Positions 33,262 to 46,800 of a DNA stretch of 64,000 bases are shown here, in pieces. Under the pieces are notes generated by a model. It did no database searches and was not told the DNA's origin. It was given only the letters and a program-made list of their open reading frames with translations. This DNA comes from Smittia aterrima (lineage: Eukaryota > Arthropoda > Insecta > Diptera > Chironomidae), in contig CP093830.1 in the NCBI GenBank assembly GCA_033063855.1, forward strand, positions 13,640,854 through 13,704,853. Direction: 5' to 3'. Position numbers and translations under genes: made by a program. Position 1 is the first letter of the stretch. Every line of letters starts with the position of its first letter.

Positions 33262-35140
33262 TTATTTAATCCCCTCCTTGCTCAACTGCTCGCCAACGAA
33301 GGCTTCTTCAATCATTCCCGCACGTTTCCAGTTCCCGGATCGACAGTTTGAACAAGAATCGCGAGGGACTTGGAAGAGAGTGACAGTTTTTGTTTTGCAA
33401 TCTCCGCATTCGTAGAATCGTTTAACAGCGTCGACCACTTTAAGCTCATGATGTTTTTCTTTGCATAAGGCACTGGCTGAGAAACTAATGTACTTGCAAC
33501 GGCGACATATCACAGCTTTACACTAAAAAAGAGAAATTAGTTTTCGATCATCTTAGAACTCTTCACAAGTTTACCTTCATTTCAGTTTCTTCCTTCCTCT
33601 CCATTGAGTCAAAAACCTTTTCACGTCTTTCAGCTTCTTTATCGTGTACAAGATTCGCGTGACTTGAAGTTGCATTCATCATTTTCAATAAATATTCTTT
33701 GCGACGTTTCGTTTCCTCGGCATCTAAAAGCTTCACCTTCTTCGTATCAATTTCTTCCGATTCCTGGGGCGAAGTGCTTAGATCTTGAAGCAATCGTTTC
33801 TTGCCAGCTTCTGTCTCGCGATATTTACCGAGATTCGTATTGTTCAGTTCCAAAGGTCTCATTTTGAGAATCTTTTGAGTTGGAATGCTCAGCGTAAACG
33901 TTAAATTGCCATCAGATAGTTTCGGAACGAAGTTTGCGTCTTGCTTCGGTGGTTCTGTTACAACTTCTTGAAGATGTTTACTGAAAATCATCTGGGGAGC
34001 ATCAGTTCCTTGAAGCAATTTCAATCTTTCCAAATCTTTCTTTCGCTGTAAAACATTCAGTTCGAGAGAAGCTGCAGCTCCTGGTCGCTTGAATGGTTTT
34101 GAATCTGAAGAAAGACGAGATCCTGATGGATTCTCTTCTTGGTATGAAGCTGACAAGGTCATCATTCGGTTTTGGTCTTGTTTAATATGTTTTTCTGATT
34201 TCTTAGCTGGGATCAATGCGTTGAATGCCTGATTAGCATAAAACTTTCCGCTCTTCCCAAGAAGTTGATTTCGAAGAGTCTCAAATCCTCTGCCTTGACT
34301 AGCCGATTGAAATTCTGATCTCTTAACTTTGTTGTACTCTCGTTTCATGTGATAAATACAGACTTCACTGTCTGATTTATTGATGGGAGCTTTGCAAATC
34401 TCTCCATTGCTCTTTTTAGCTCGACACTTTCCAATATCCTTCGATTGACCTAGGATCATGACCTGTTGATGATTTTCTACTGAAAGAACAGCTTCGAAGT
34501 TATCGTTTTTTCGTTCTAAAATCTTTGGGTTTAGAATTCCGACGACAGTTCCAACTGAAGTCTTCCACAACTCTTTGTGAGCTGAACGAAACATAAACAC
34601 AGACACGAGTTTAACATCACCTTTGAGATCAGAGATTTGCCAAATTGAGAATGAATTGCCTTTCTGTGTCTGTCGAGCTTCTGACTTTGAGACAAGAACT
34701 CCTGCGATGACCCAGTCTTTAGAAACGTCACCGCGTTCTGTGTGAAAACGAATTCTTTGCACTCCAACCGCTATTTTGCCTTCCATTCGTTCTTTGAAAG
34801 TTATGCTGGAGACAAGAGGACGCACAATTCTCAGTCCAAACACAGGATCACAGAACACGTTCGGATCTGAAGAAACTGCTGCAAATCTTTTCATAGTTTC
34901 TGTTTTGAAAGTTGAACTGGAAAATTTATGAAGGAATCCGTTTGTTGTCAACGGTCTTTGTGATGGAGAAATTTTAATCGGATCGAATGTCTGCGCCTCT
35001 TTGCATTCCTTTGATTGATTGTTGATATCTTCAGACGAATCAAGATAAACTGGTTGCAGGCTTGATTTTTCTTCGTCAGCCATCTCGAACAACGTTCTCT
35101 CGAGATTTGCAAGCTCTTCACTTTTGGATTCACTCGACAT
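33262..35140 (-). CDS. Mcm10: MCM10 replication initiation factor
   Basis: Exons 35140-33575 and 33522-33262 encode 608 aa. The central region contains the OB fold (KDWVIAGVLVSKSEARQTQKG; FSIWQISDLKG; LWKTSVGTVVGILNP). The CCCH zinc finger follows (GKCRAKKSNGEICKAP then SEVCIYHMK) and binds single-stranded DNA and Pol alpha in relatives. The C-terminus carries paired Cys zinc ribbons (CKAVICRRCKY, CKEKHHEL, YECGDCKTKT, DSCSNCRSGNWKRAGM). MCM10 acts in the nucleus to activate the CMG helicase and recruit Pol alpha. The protein is shorter than the human and Drosophila proteins, mostly in linkers. It is transcribed away from the MINPP1-like gene. Confidence 0.95.
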
Positions 35141-36110
35141 TACTTATTATTGCACTTTAAACTTGTGCAATTAAACAAATAAATTCAATATTTTAATTGT
35201 GGGGAATAAGAAGAAGAAAACATTTCCCGCTGAGGGGAAAAAACTATTTGAGCGGGATTTTGTTTTTGAATAATTTTTGCCCTGGACTGTGATTCACAAT
35301 TTGTGAATTTCCTTTGATAAATAGCAAAATATTTCATTGTCAGCAACTCTTTAAGCGCGAGCTTTAATCTGTATTTTCAGATTAAATTCATTTATTTTCC
35401 GCGTTGAAGGAACAAAAAAGTAAACTTGACATTTCTGATTAATTAATTTCGTAGGACTCGAAGCGAAAACTGATTGATGATTGAATTTGTTTTGTAATCT
35501 GAAATTATCCGATAACTGTCAAGCTTTCTTGTTAGCGAATAACAATAAATAAAATTTAATTTCAGTCGAGGAAACTCAAGTCAACACCTGAGATAAAATA
35601 ATTTGGTTAAGAGATTTTTCAATTGAAATTCTTTGAAGATTTTATCTGACGAAAGCAACTGCCGCTGGAATAACTTTGTGGGTTGAGATCTGTTATGCAA
35701 ATGTGTCGCGGATTAGCAAGAATTTCTCTACAACTTGTGACTGAGTTTTCGTAATTTTTTGGCTTTAACACAATCGCAGTTCGTTAAAGACTCGAGAAAC
35801 TTTTCTCGCTTTGCACTGAAGCCAAAAAAAAAATCAAAACTTCCTTTAAAGAAAAGAAATCGATAGAGAACTCTCGAGATGTGCGAGGAGAAACATTCTA
35901 AAGCATCAACAGAAGTTGCAGAGTTCAACAGCTGCGGCGATAAATATTTCGAATTTAAGATTCGTTTCAGAAACTTCGCTTGAAACGAGAAATTGGAAAA
36001 ATCAGTCGATATCTTATCAAATTACACGAAAGAAGATTCTGATACTGAAACAAACATTTATAAAAAAGAAGATTCCGCAAACTTTTTTTAGTCGTTCTCA
36101 AAGCTTTCGC
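35141..36110. other. Divergent promoter region between MCM10 and the MINPP1-like gene
   Basis: 970 bases between two start codons that point away from each other. The part right of 35916 is open in the MINPP1 frame but has no ATG before 36111, so I treat it as 5' UTR. Confidence 0.5.
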
Positions 36111-37533
36111 ATGTATCAAGCAATAATGTTTCTCAAGTCGTTGGTCACATTGATTTATCTCTACCTGTGGATGAGCGAAGCAAGTATCTCGATGCATAAT
36201 CCGTTTTATTGCTTTTCACAAGATTCCATTCGACCTCAAATTGCAATGTTCGCCACTGAGACGCCTTACGAAGCAGTTAGAAGTCAAAGTATAAATGCGA
36301 ACGTATCGAATTGCGAACCATCGGGACTTTGGCTGTTCGCAAGACACGGAACAAGGTTGCCGATGAAGAATGAACTTGAAATGATTTTCGCAGACAGCGA
36401 AAGAATTCAACGAGAAGTTCTTAAAAATTACGACGCAGGCAAAACTTCACTTTGCTCATCGGATATCGAGCTGATAAGAAATTGGCGGTTCGACTCAAAT
36501 ATCTCTCTAGAGATTGAACAATACTTGACAGTGACAGGTTGGAATGAGCTACAAGGTTTAGCTCAAAGACTTCAACAAGCATTCCCGACAATTCTCCCTT
36601 CAACCTATACACAAAGTGACTTTTACTTCAGACCAACAGCAACGCAACGAACTTTAGCGAGCCTTCAAGCGTTTGCTGATGGTTTATTTGGACCGAATAG
36701 CTTCGGAGAAGTTCATTTTGAAGAGCCTTCTGTTCCTGACAGAATTCTATCGCCTATCCAAAGCTGTCCGCTGTATAATGAAGTCGTGAGTGTTAACACA
36801 GAACAAGAAGCTTTCGCTGAAGGTCCAGAGTTTCAAGAAATGTTGCAGCAAGTCAGTGAGAAGCTTGGTTTCCGGGGATCGCATCAGCTAAGAGCAAGGG
36901 AAGTTGAAACGTTGATGTATCTTTGCAAATATGAGCAAAGCTGGGCGATTGAATCATCAGCTCCTTGGTGCTCTGCATTCTCAGTTGGAAATCACGCCGT
37001 GCATGAATACTACAGAGATCTTTATTATTATTATCGCTACGGTTATGGTTGGTCTGACTATCGAAATTTATTCGAGAACTTCAACTGTCACTTGTTTCAA
37101 GACATGTTGAACTTTCTTCAATCCGACGAAAATAATGATCACAAAGTTAAAGTTTATGCAGGCCACGTTATCACTTTGCAAATGCTGATGGTCACATTCG
37201 GAATTCTCGAAGCTGATGAGCCTTTGAATCGTCACAACTTTGCACAAAATGCTTTCAGACAATGGAAGTCGAGTCTTCTCTTCCCGATGGCTGGAAACTT
37301 GGCTGTCATTCGATACAAGTGAGTCATCTGTTGAATTGCACATGTTTTCAAAATTATGTTTAAATTGTTTTAGCTGCGCTGATGGCGATAACGAAGTTCA
37401 ATTTTTGCTTAACGAAGAGCCAATTCAATTGCCAGGATGTGATGCTACAGGACTTTGTAAACTGCCATTGCTTTTAGAACGATTTAGTCGTTTTGTTGAA
37501 GCGAATTGTGATGACATTTTTTGCAGCAACTAA
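36111..37533 (+). CDS. Multiple inositol polyphosphate phosphatase-like (MINPP1/Mipp) histidine phosphatase
   Basis: Exons 36111-37318 and 37374-37533 give 455 aa. The start at 36111 was chosen because MYQAIMFLKSLVTLIYLYLW forms a signal peptide; Met6 is an alternative. The catalytic loop LFARHGTRLP (His79) is intact. The later His motif reads AGHVIT (about residue 352), where MINPP1 enzymes have HAE, so the usual proton-donor Glu appears replaced. Paired Cys residues near the end (LPGCDATGLCKLP and ANCDDIFC) fit a secreted or ER-lumen protein. MINPP1 removes phosphates from inositol polyphosphates such as InsP6. Whether this copy is fully active is uncertain. No C-terminal ER-retention signal is seen (it ends FCSN). 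Confidence 0.88.
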
Positions 37534-40500
37534 TAAAAATTTAGAACCGCTCGAATTGTTTCCAAAAAAAAAATGAAAACGCCATAAATTTCGTGTCATT
37601 GAAAAATCAAAGTGAATGGAAACGTCGGAAAAACCTGTCGCAGAGGAAAATCGTGAGGAAAGAAGGAAAATGTGTAATCGACATTGTAGATTAGTTAACG
37701 AACTGAAACTTAATTAAAACAGTTTGAGAACAAGGTGTATCTGACTCTTCATTCGTAGAACAAGCCCTAACAAAGTTGCGGAAGCAACAAGAAACTCAAA
37801 GCACGTAGCAATCTTCTGTCGAAGTAGAAAACAAATCGTAGCCGCTGCGCAAACAAATCTGTGGATGTGAAAACAATATTTTATTATAAAATCATTTGCT
37901 TCATTAAACTTCTAAATTAGACAAACATCAGAGAAACAGGAGAATCGATTTTAATTGGAAGAGGCAAAATATTGTGAGTTGATAAAGTTCTCCTCGCATT
38001 TTAGTGTGAAACTTAATTGAATTGAATTTTTATTTTGATGAAGCAACACTCGAGAAAATTAATTGATGATACTTAGCAGAAGCTCGTCTGCCCATTAGCG
38101 AAATCAGCATCGCTGAGCTGTTTAATCTTTAAAGTCATTCCTATTAATTTCTTTCTCCGTGTTGAGAGCGAGCGTTGGCCAGGATTTCGAATCGTGGTGT
38201 GTTAAATTATCATTTGGGTTTTTCTCAAAGGAATCGTTAAAAGGAAAAAATGTTTACTCACTCTTGAAAAGCTTTTAAATGTTCTCAAGTTTCACTGAAA
38301 AATCTCTCGGAAATCTTCTCCTTTTTCACTTTTAAATTGAACTCATGATATCAGCAGTAAAGTGATTTTTAAATTATTTGAATGACTAATTGCCGTGGCT
38401 GACGAGCGAGCGTTCAGTTTTTATGGTAAATCGTTTTAATGAAAAGAGCACGTGAGAACAACCGACTGTGTAAACAATCGAACATTTCGCCGAAGGAAAA
38501 AGTTTTTTGTGTTGCATTTTAACGGATGTTCGGCGAACATGGAGTTTTGTTCTTTTATTTGCTTAAATTTTTGTCGAAATAAAACTTTGCCAATGTAGAA
38601 CTGGGAAGCACGAAAAAGTTAATTAATAAATTTCGAGATTTTCTGCATTAATGCGACAGTGAAATATATTGTTACGCTCGGCCAGAGATTCAAGCTTTTC
38701 ATTCTCGGAAAAATATTTCCAAACAGAAAAGTTTGTTTCCCGAATTAAAATGTGAAATAAAAGTCATCATGAGTTGTGTTTGTATGGGCTCAGATTATGA
38801 GAGCTAACGATACAGAAAAATTACATCAATTTAAATGAAAAAATGTTTTTCTGGTTTGTAGAATTTTAAACTTTATTTTAAACTTCAACTCAACGAGCTT
38901 GTCTCCCCAACTTTCATCTAAAAGCAGCAGCAATAAAGTTTCGTTCATTTCAAACTAAAGTCAAATCGACTAATGACCCTAACGAGTTGAAAAACCAAGC
39001 GTCAATCAAGCCGTTTGTCTAGGCTCATAAAATTCCCTCTGCAACACCGAAAAACTTTCTCCGAACTGTTTCATGTTTTATTGCGAGCAATCTCCATCAA
39101 AATTTATTCAAATCTTGTTGTCAGTTGCTTCTTTGTGCTCAAACGAAAAGCGACATGTGCACGTCTATGACAAGATTCATCGTTCTAAGCAATTTTGCGA
39201 TCTTTTTCAAAGCGCCAAACGCAATTTGCTCGACTCCATTCATAAGTTCTTGCCTTGATTGAAAAATAAATTATCATTTTTGATGTTGAGAGCTCTTTTT
39301 ATTTTGATTACTTTCTGCTGACATTTTCATATTTATTTAGCTCTTGACTTGCTTTCTCTCGTTCACCTTTACTGTGAAGTCTCATAACGACGAAGTGGAG
39401 ATGCGATGATCTAATTTAAATATTTTTAAAGCCAATTATGTCGACAGTAAATCAACGAGCGACGTTCGATAAGCTTCAGTTGACATTTGCTTTCGTCGAT
39501 AATCGTCAACATCAATTAGCAATGATTTCCGTCAAGATAATTTCTAATGCAATGTCTATGTTGATTTCAAAGCCATTAATTGACAATGAAAAGCATTGGT
39601 CTTGATGATTAGACAGACATTGCAATGAAATGAAATTATTTCCTGTAATGAATGATCTGCGGTCAGTGTCGCAATTCAATTGAACGTCATCAACATATTT
39701 ATTTGCTTATCGATAATTGCTGACTTGTGTTAACTGTAAAAATCACAAAACACTCACAGCGAGTCCGGCTCGTTACGTTTTGATATTCTCAAGCACAAAA
39801 AACTACAAAATCACGACCGTAAATCATTTTTGAAGCTTCAAGTTGAGAAGCAGGCGAGTTGTTGATAAAAATCGCGCGAAAAACATTTCCGCTTGGGAAA
39901 ATCAATTGTTTGTTTTATTCGAAGCCTTCAGTTGCTTTGTTTCGTTTCGTCGAGGAATCTCTTTCAGCGATTCCGTTATTCACCGCGCCTTAGGCAAATG
40001 AAGGGAGTTGGTAATTGAATTTTGATTGTGAATTTCTTTGGCGTGTTTAACTGTGCAAAAAGTGTGAAAGCTGAAAGTTGGCGGTCGGAAATAAATTCCT
40101 TGACGCAAGAACGAACAAATTAATTCTAGGAAATTTATGATTCTTGACGAAGCAAACGATTTTAACGTGCCCACAACATAAGTTCTGTTTGCCGGTGGAT
40201 TTCGACGGGAAATTAAGTGGCGCTTAAAGATAAATAAATCAGAAGTTCTTTTGCATGAAACCACACGCGCGTACCAAGCATGAATGGCTTTTCAAATATT
40301 TCTTTATTTTTTCGTCGATGGGAGTAGAGGAGAGACAAAAATGCGAAGGGAGCCATAAACGAGTAGGATTCTTTCACATTCCGATAAGAATTTTATTGGC
40401 GTTTATTTCAACTCGACTGGAAACAATGGCATCATAAAAATTTTGGGCTGTGAGCGATAAGAGAAGAAGCGAATTCCGATAAAAGCATTTCGAATACAAA

Positions 40501-41013
40501 TGGAGATCGAGAAATTATCTGCTTGACCTGACAGTGAATTTAATAGAAGAGCTATCATCATAAGTAAAAATCAATTTCTCCAATGAGCTTTCCTTTCTTT
40601 TTCTTCTACCAAACAGCAGTTGTGGACTCTGCAATCAATCATTGTTTTTCGTTTCCGTTCAGTTCATTAGATTTGTCGGTGAAAGGAAATTTTCTTCGCG
40701 AAATGATTTCTTAATCCACAAGAGAAAATGATAAATCAATTGGATGATGAGTTTTGATGGAGGACTTGGAATTCTCTGGGAGTTTTGAGCTTTTGATTCG
40801 TATCATTCACACAAACGTAATAAAAGTTCAGGAAGATTTATATGTTAGGGAATTTCCAACAGAGTATTTGAATAGCGGAGGAATCTTAAAAGGATTTGTT
40901 GAATGATTTTGGTGTCCAAAGTCAAAACTGTTGTATAGCTCGAGAAATAATTTATTTTCGAAAAAAGTTTGATTTGAATAAAAACATAAACAAAACAAGT
41001 CAACAAGTTTAAA
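37534..41013. other. 3.5-kb gene-free stretch
   Basis: No convincing gene. Open frames are short and without splice-compatible partners that I could find. It contains the 3' UTR of the MINPP1-like gene and presumably the promoter of the zinc-finger gene. Confidence 0.4.
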
Positions 41014-42238
41014 ATGTCTTGTAGACTCTGTGGATCTTGCAGTACAAAGCTAACAAGCTCAATTAACGATAACGTTATAGTAGAGTTTCTAAATTTCGTT
41101 CCAAAAATCGTAAGTTTGTGTTTACTCCCCGAAATAAAATAAAAACAGAAAAAATCTTTCAGGTTCTATCAGAAGATTCTTCACTGCCTACATTAGTTTG
41201 TCAGCTGTGCTATGGAAAAGCTAAGATATCCTACGATTTTATCACAAAAGCAATTTCATCTCAGCAGCAACTGAAAAGAGAAAAGCCGGCAAAATCGAAA
41301 TATCAAGACAATCTCGTTGCGAAGCTCAAAGGTAAAAGAGAAATTAGCATCAAAAGAGTTGAGTCTCACGGATACGAAGACTTAAAACCTCAACTATGTG
41401 AAACGAATCAGGAACCTGATTTGATGGAAGATGATTCCTCAGATGAGACTTTCGCAATTGAGGAGAACGACGTCGACTCAGATCAAAGCTTCGATCCACT
41501 TGAGCACACGAAAAAAGAAGCTCCGCTAAAAGTGAACAAGCAAAAGGAAGTTTACATTCAAACTCCAATCACTTTCACATGTGCCATGTGCAAAACAACA
41601 TTTCCAACGTAAGTTCAACCAAAACTTATCTCTTATTGCTTTTCAATTAAAATTTTTATTTTAGATTCCTCAAACTCTCCGTTCATATGAAGCAGCGATC
41701 GTGCACACCAAGTCTTCGATATATTTGTACAGTCTGCAACAAGGAATGCGTAACAAGAAAAAAACTTACCAGCCACAGCAAAACGCATAAACCTAAACAC
41801 AAACTGATGTGCGAAAGCTGCGGGAAGGAATTCAATTCTCAGTTTGATTTAGATTTTCACATGGAAGTTGTTCACGAGCGAATTGTCAATGAAAGTGGGA
41901 TGACTTATCGTTGCTCTCATTGCCCGGACACTTTCAATTCCCACGTTAATCTAGTGGAACATATTAAACAACATAAAAAGGAGACAAACGAAAGTTCCAG
42001 ACTCTGTGAAATTTGCGCTAAAGAGTGTTCGAATCTGAAAAGCTATCAAGCTCACATCGCAACACACAAAAATAAAAGCTTTGTCTGCAACGTCTGCAGC
42101 AAGACTTTCATGAGATCTGTTCATCTGATACAACACATGCACGTCCACGATGGAATCAAAACTTTCAAGTGTGACATCTGCGATCGAGCTTTCGCTAAAC
42201 AGGATTCGTTGAGATCACACAAGAAGAAGGAACATTAA
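41014..42238 (+). CDS. ZAD-type C2H2 zinc-finger protein
   Basis: Exons 41014-41109, 41163-41608 and 41665-42238 encode 371 aa. The N-terminal ZAD domain has its paired cysteines in MSCRLCGSC and LVCQLCYGK; it is the dimerisation module typical of insect zinc-finger proteins. An acidic linker (EDDSSDETFAIEENDVDSD) follows. Then come an atypical finger (TCAMCKTTF..H..C) and six C2H2 fingers from CTVCNKECVTRKKLTSH to CDICDRAFAKQDSLRSH. It probably binds DNA in the nucleus as a transcription or chromatin factor. ZAD genes evolve fast, so I cannot name an orthologue. Its 3' end is 55 bases from that of the convergent DNase II gene. Confidence 0.93.
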
Positions 42239-42293
42239 ATTTGAAACTTTGGATTGCGGGAAAATTTTAATAAATCGATCTACATTGAGAAAC

Positions 42294-43508
42294 TTAATTA
42301 AAATCCACTTTTGGAATCTCATTGGAAAGTCTTGTTTCATTTTTCTTACATTTTTCAACGACACTGATCAAATCGCTGTAGATACTTGCGAGCTTCGGTT
42401 TCTGTTGACAAACTGTTCCGCCTCCTCGCACCTTTTGATGTTCCTGACGATTGATATCGCCAACGCATATTAAGTCATGAACAGAGCTAACCATCCACTT
42501 TGAATGGTCGTGCATGGTTTTAAAGTTGATTTGTGTTTGTTTGAATAAAATTTCTTCGACATTATAAACTTTTGAAGGTTTTTTGCAATCGGAGTCGATG
42601 TTGCCGGGTCCATGTCTCCAAGATTCAACCTAAAACTTTATATTTAGAGCTTTGTTCATTCATGAAATCATTAACTTACAAAGTAATCGCCAGCATTGAA
42701 GTGCGGAGCTACCAAATCATCGTAAAGTTCTTGGTTGAACTTTCGCGATTTTGCAAACGACAAAAACTTTGTTCCCTGACGTGATTTAAGAGTTTCGATT
42801 TTATAGAAAGGAGCCGTTAAGATCTCTGTCATCTTCAGCGCATCGACAAGCTCAGGATAAATTCTAAGACAAAATCAATTTAAAAAAAATGTTTCATGAT
42901 CTTATTTTGTTTGCTCACGTTTTCAAAAAGTTTGGAACGTGCGACGAGTAAAACTGTGGCTCATTGAACTGTAATTGTTTGCCGACTTTTCCCATCTCAT
43001 CGCCAGTGATGCTTATGCAAAGAAAACTTTGACCGTAGACTGTTCCCGTCTTAGGATAATCGTAATGGCCGTCTTCAAGAGTGGGTGGGAATTTCGGAAC
43101 AGAATGAATCAGCCAGAATCCATTGATGTCGTTTGTAACAACAACGCCTTTCGTGTGACCGCGATTGCCTTCTGGTGGTCCGTTTGTTGGCTCATCGTTG
43201 TACATCATAACCAAATTATTGTCCTTTGGATCGTTGTACATTGGGCTTAACGTCTTACCAGGCATGGACATCGAATCGTTGATCAAAAGTTTTGATAATG
43301 TCCAATCACTCGAGTCGGGTGTGATGAAAAGATAATTCAATCCTGATTTCTTTGAATCGATTTCATTGTCTCCAAAGGAATTTGGTAGCTTATAAATGTA
43401 GAACCAATCCACGAGATTTCCTTCTTCATCGCGACATCCAAGACGCTCAGCGATCGCCAATGCTGAAGAAAATAATAAAGCAAAACTAATGCAAATCTGT
43501 AACTTCAT
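42294..43508 (-). CDS. DNaseII: Deoxyribonuclease II (lysosomal acid DNase)
   Basis: Exons 43508-42919, 42863-42680 and 42629-42294 give 369 aa, the normal length for the family. It has a signal peptide (MKLQICISFALLFSSALA) followed by LGCRDEEGNLVDWFYIYKLP. The two HxK motifs that make up the active site are present: GHTKGVV and HDHSKWMV. The C-terminal half contains CVGDINRQEHQKVRGGGTVC with the expected disulphide cysteines. The enzyme degrades DNA at acid pH in lysosomes without metal ions, clearing DNA from engulfed or dying cells. Confidence 0.95.
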
Positions 43509-43873
43509 CTTCTTTCAACGAGACTCACAAAGCAACTGAATCATGAGAATTTTTTGAATGATTAAGAGATTTTTTCAAAGAGTAAACGAAATCATCAAAT
43601 AAAGAAATTTGCTGACAGATTTCTGAGAGACAGTGGCGTTGAGATGATAAGAATGCAATTTAGTTGATTTTTGTTTCATCTCCTTCCTTGAACTTGCTCA
43701 TCTGCTATTGACACTTTCGCAAAACAAATTGATAACGCTGAACTGAAATAAGAAAGATTCAAAGGTTGAGGATCAAGTTTGTAATAGAAAATTTCACTTG
43801 ATAAAATCTTTTGTTTTATTAAAGAATCTTACGGGGATCTAAAATAATAAATCTTAGCAACTAGTACAACGAT
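43509..43873. other. Short spacer between DNase II and MEGF8
   Basis: 365 bases with the DNase II promoter and the MEGF8 3' UTR (AATAAA on the minus strand near 43817). No gene seen. Confidence 0.5.
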
Positions 43874-46800
43874 TCAGACCATTTGTTGAGAGATTCTCGG
43901 TGGTGGTTTGTTGAGAAAAATGTTATTTTTCGGTTGAATGATGAGCGACGATCCTAAACAAACTGCAGTTCTTTTCTGTCCTGGAAGACGAATAAAAACT
44001 GTTGCTACTGCAGCAGCATTGTTCGCTGTTGTTTCAACTGCAACTGGACCAATGATAATGTCTTTCTTGTTCAACGTTGTTTTATTTTTATTGCTCGACT
44101 TTTGAGTTTGAGATTCAACGGAGAGTTTCTCAACTGTTGCGTCTAATATCACGGAGGAGTAAGGCCGCTGGGCCATGTTCAACATCTCGACAACATGCCT
44201 TCGTCTGATGAAATAGAAGATTAGTTTTAAGTTGATTGAAAACAAGAAGGAAACTCACCTAGCACGCCTCATATCAGCAGCTTGCTTCATTTTCCAGAAG
44301 ACAACACATGCTGACAAAAACAAAAAGAAACACGAAAAGAATACTGAGAAGAAAACAAAGAGATCAATGTGAAGTTGGTCTTGTCTGAGAAAGAGAAAAA
44401 ATATTTAATTGATTGATTAAAGGAATCGAAAGATGCTTTTACCTAAAGAACAAAAGTCCAGTTACTGTTGCATGGTTAGCAGCTCTCAGAGCTATAAAGA
44501 AGCGAGTTCCACTCAAATTGTGAACATTTTGAGGTAAAGTTACGACAAGTCTATTCTTCAATCCAAAGACACGCAGCAAAGTATTACATTGTCCCAATGT
44601 AATGTGACTGCTAAGAGAGTGAGCGACCTTGTCGAGAACATGAAATTTTCCAAAAGATCGACAATCTGCAGCACCACGATCGTCGGTAAATCCATGAGGG
44701 ATTGAAACGTTGTCAAAAGACTTTTTACTTGATGTGACAAGCGGAGTTACGTTTAAGTTTTCTGAGTAGTCAAAGTCGCTGTCCACTTCTTGAATCCACT
44801 GATATTTGCTGTCGAGTAGAATTTCATGTAAACCACTTGTATGATTCGTAAGAACAACAAATGAATCATCGTTTGAGCTCATAAAGAAGTCAACATCGCC
44901 TTGCGTTATATCAAGAATAATTCTGATATCGACATTCATGAAACGAGGTTGGATCACGAAGAAAACAGTTTTTCCTCCCATCAAAGGGATCGCATCTCCC
45001 GATTTACATTCGTCGAGTGGTTTTGCATCGAGACACATTTTTGAGTCGATCGTGATATGTTTGTAACATTGATGGCCATTCTTTGGATGACCTGAATAAG
45101 ATTCTTTACATTTCGTGCACTGAGACATCCAACAATGGTAAATTGAATTTTTGTCGAGCTTTGCAGGACACGTGTTGTCATTTTCGCTGTTGTCTCCGCA
45201 ATTACATTTTTCGCCTGTGACTGGATCGCAATTGTCTCCGTGACCATTGCACTGACATTTTCGACATGAATCGTTGAGATTCGTAGTTCCACGGAAATAT
45301 CCTGGGTTGCAAGTTTCGCATCTCGCTCCGTCTGTGTTGTGAGCGCAGCTCAAGCAAACTGCTTTTGACTTCGCTCCTTCAGCAACAACTGCAGCTAACT
45401 CGTCCTTTGACATGTTTCTGAAGCCTTCTAATACTTCTGGTACACAAATGTCAGTGTGGCCGTTACAATAATCGAGACAACTCACACACTTTCCATTGTT
45501 TTTGGGATCTCCGACAAAAAACTTTTCACATCTTTCACATTGTTCTCCGATCGTGTTATTCTTACACGACAAGCACACGTCGAGTTTATCGGGTGCTTCG
45601 CAATCTGAGTGACCAGAGCAAAGACATTGTATCGAGCAATTGTTACCAACATAACCGAAGTCGCATTTGCACTTTCCGGGATCGACACAAACTCCGTGAA
45701 TGCATCCGAGCGGGCAGATTGGAAGACAATCTTGAGAGTCTTCTGATTCTTCGTAACCTTCAGCACATTCACATTTGAATCCTTTTACTAGATCAACACA
45801 CTTCTCCGTTCGGTTGTTGCATGTGTGATGTTGATTGATGCATTCGTCTTCAGATGGACAGACGAGGAAACTCCAAGAAAATGGATAATTTGCTGATTTG
45901 TTTTTAGTCGCTTCGTACTTGATTTTGCATATTTGATCTGATCCGACATCTTCACTTTCACTGATTGGTTGTTCTAAGTTTCCCTCAACACACACTCCAT
46001 CTCCTGAGACATCAGTTTCGTCCGCCGCAGAGCACCAGCCACAATGAGCGTTTTTCAAACAATTGCTACACATCGTGTGCGATTCACATGAGAGCGGGCA
46101 TTGATCAGAATCTTCTTGCGAAAGCAGCAAACCGCAGTTTCCTCCTGAACATATCAGAGGCTTATAAGCAGGAGACAAGCAACGACTCATTTTCGTTGAC
46201 CAAACGCAGTTACTGAATCCTCCTTCAAAAGTCGATGAAGACAAACACGAGTAGCACTCATTGAAAGTCGAACATTTCTTCGGACATTCAGTTGGCGTTT
46301 CTAAGTTTTCCTTCTGAATTGTTTCGATCGGTAGACAAGAGAATTTCTCCAATTGCTTAGCCCAGTTGCATCCAGTTTTTATATTGCAACTATCACAATC
46401 GATTGCGGTGCAATTAATGTTCAGACATGTTGAGATAGCTTGTGAGGTTTCGTTAGATCGTGAGGCTTTTGATAAACATTTATTTGTTGATTTCTCGCAT
46501 TGTTCGCCTTGACACCATTGACAGTTCGATGAGTCTTCATTAGGCCAAGAAGCTTCGCATTCGCTGCATGAATCGAAGGAAGAACAATTCCGTTGGGAAA
46601 TCAATTCCTCATCGCAGACAAGGCCATGATTAAAAGCAGAAGCAATTTCGTTTTTACGATTTTCCTTTTGATCGCTGCTAAAGCAGAAAGTCGTCTTTGT
46701 GTTGTTTGTTGTTACAGTTCCAAAAGAGCAGCCACGGCTGAGTCTGCATAAGAGCTTTGAATTACTCCAAAGCTGACAAATGTCTGATGGCATTGAAATT

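Noticed and set aside
38150..38220. Possible tRNA-like 'ttcgaatcgtgg' word
   Set aside because: No acceptor stem or anticodon arm can be folded around it.
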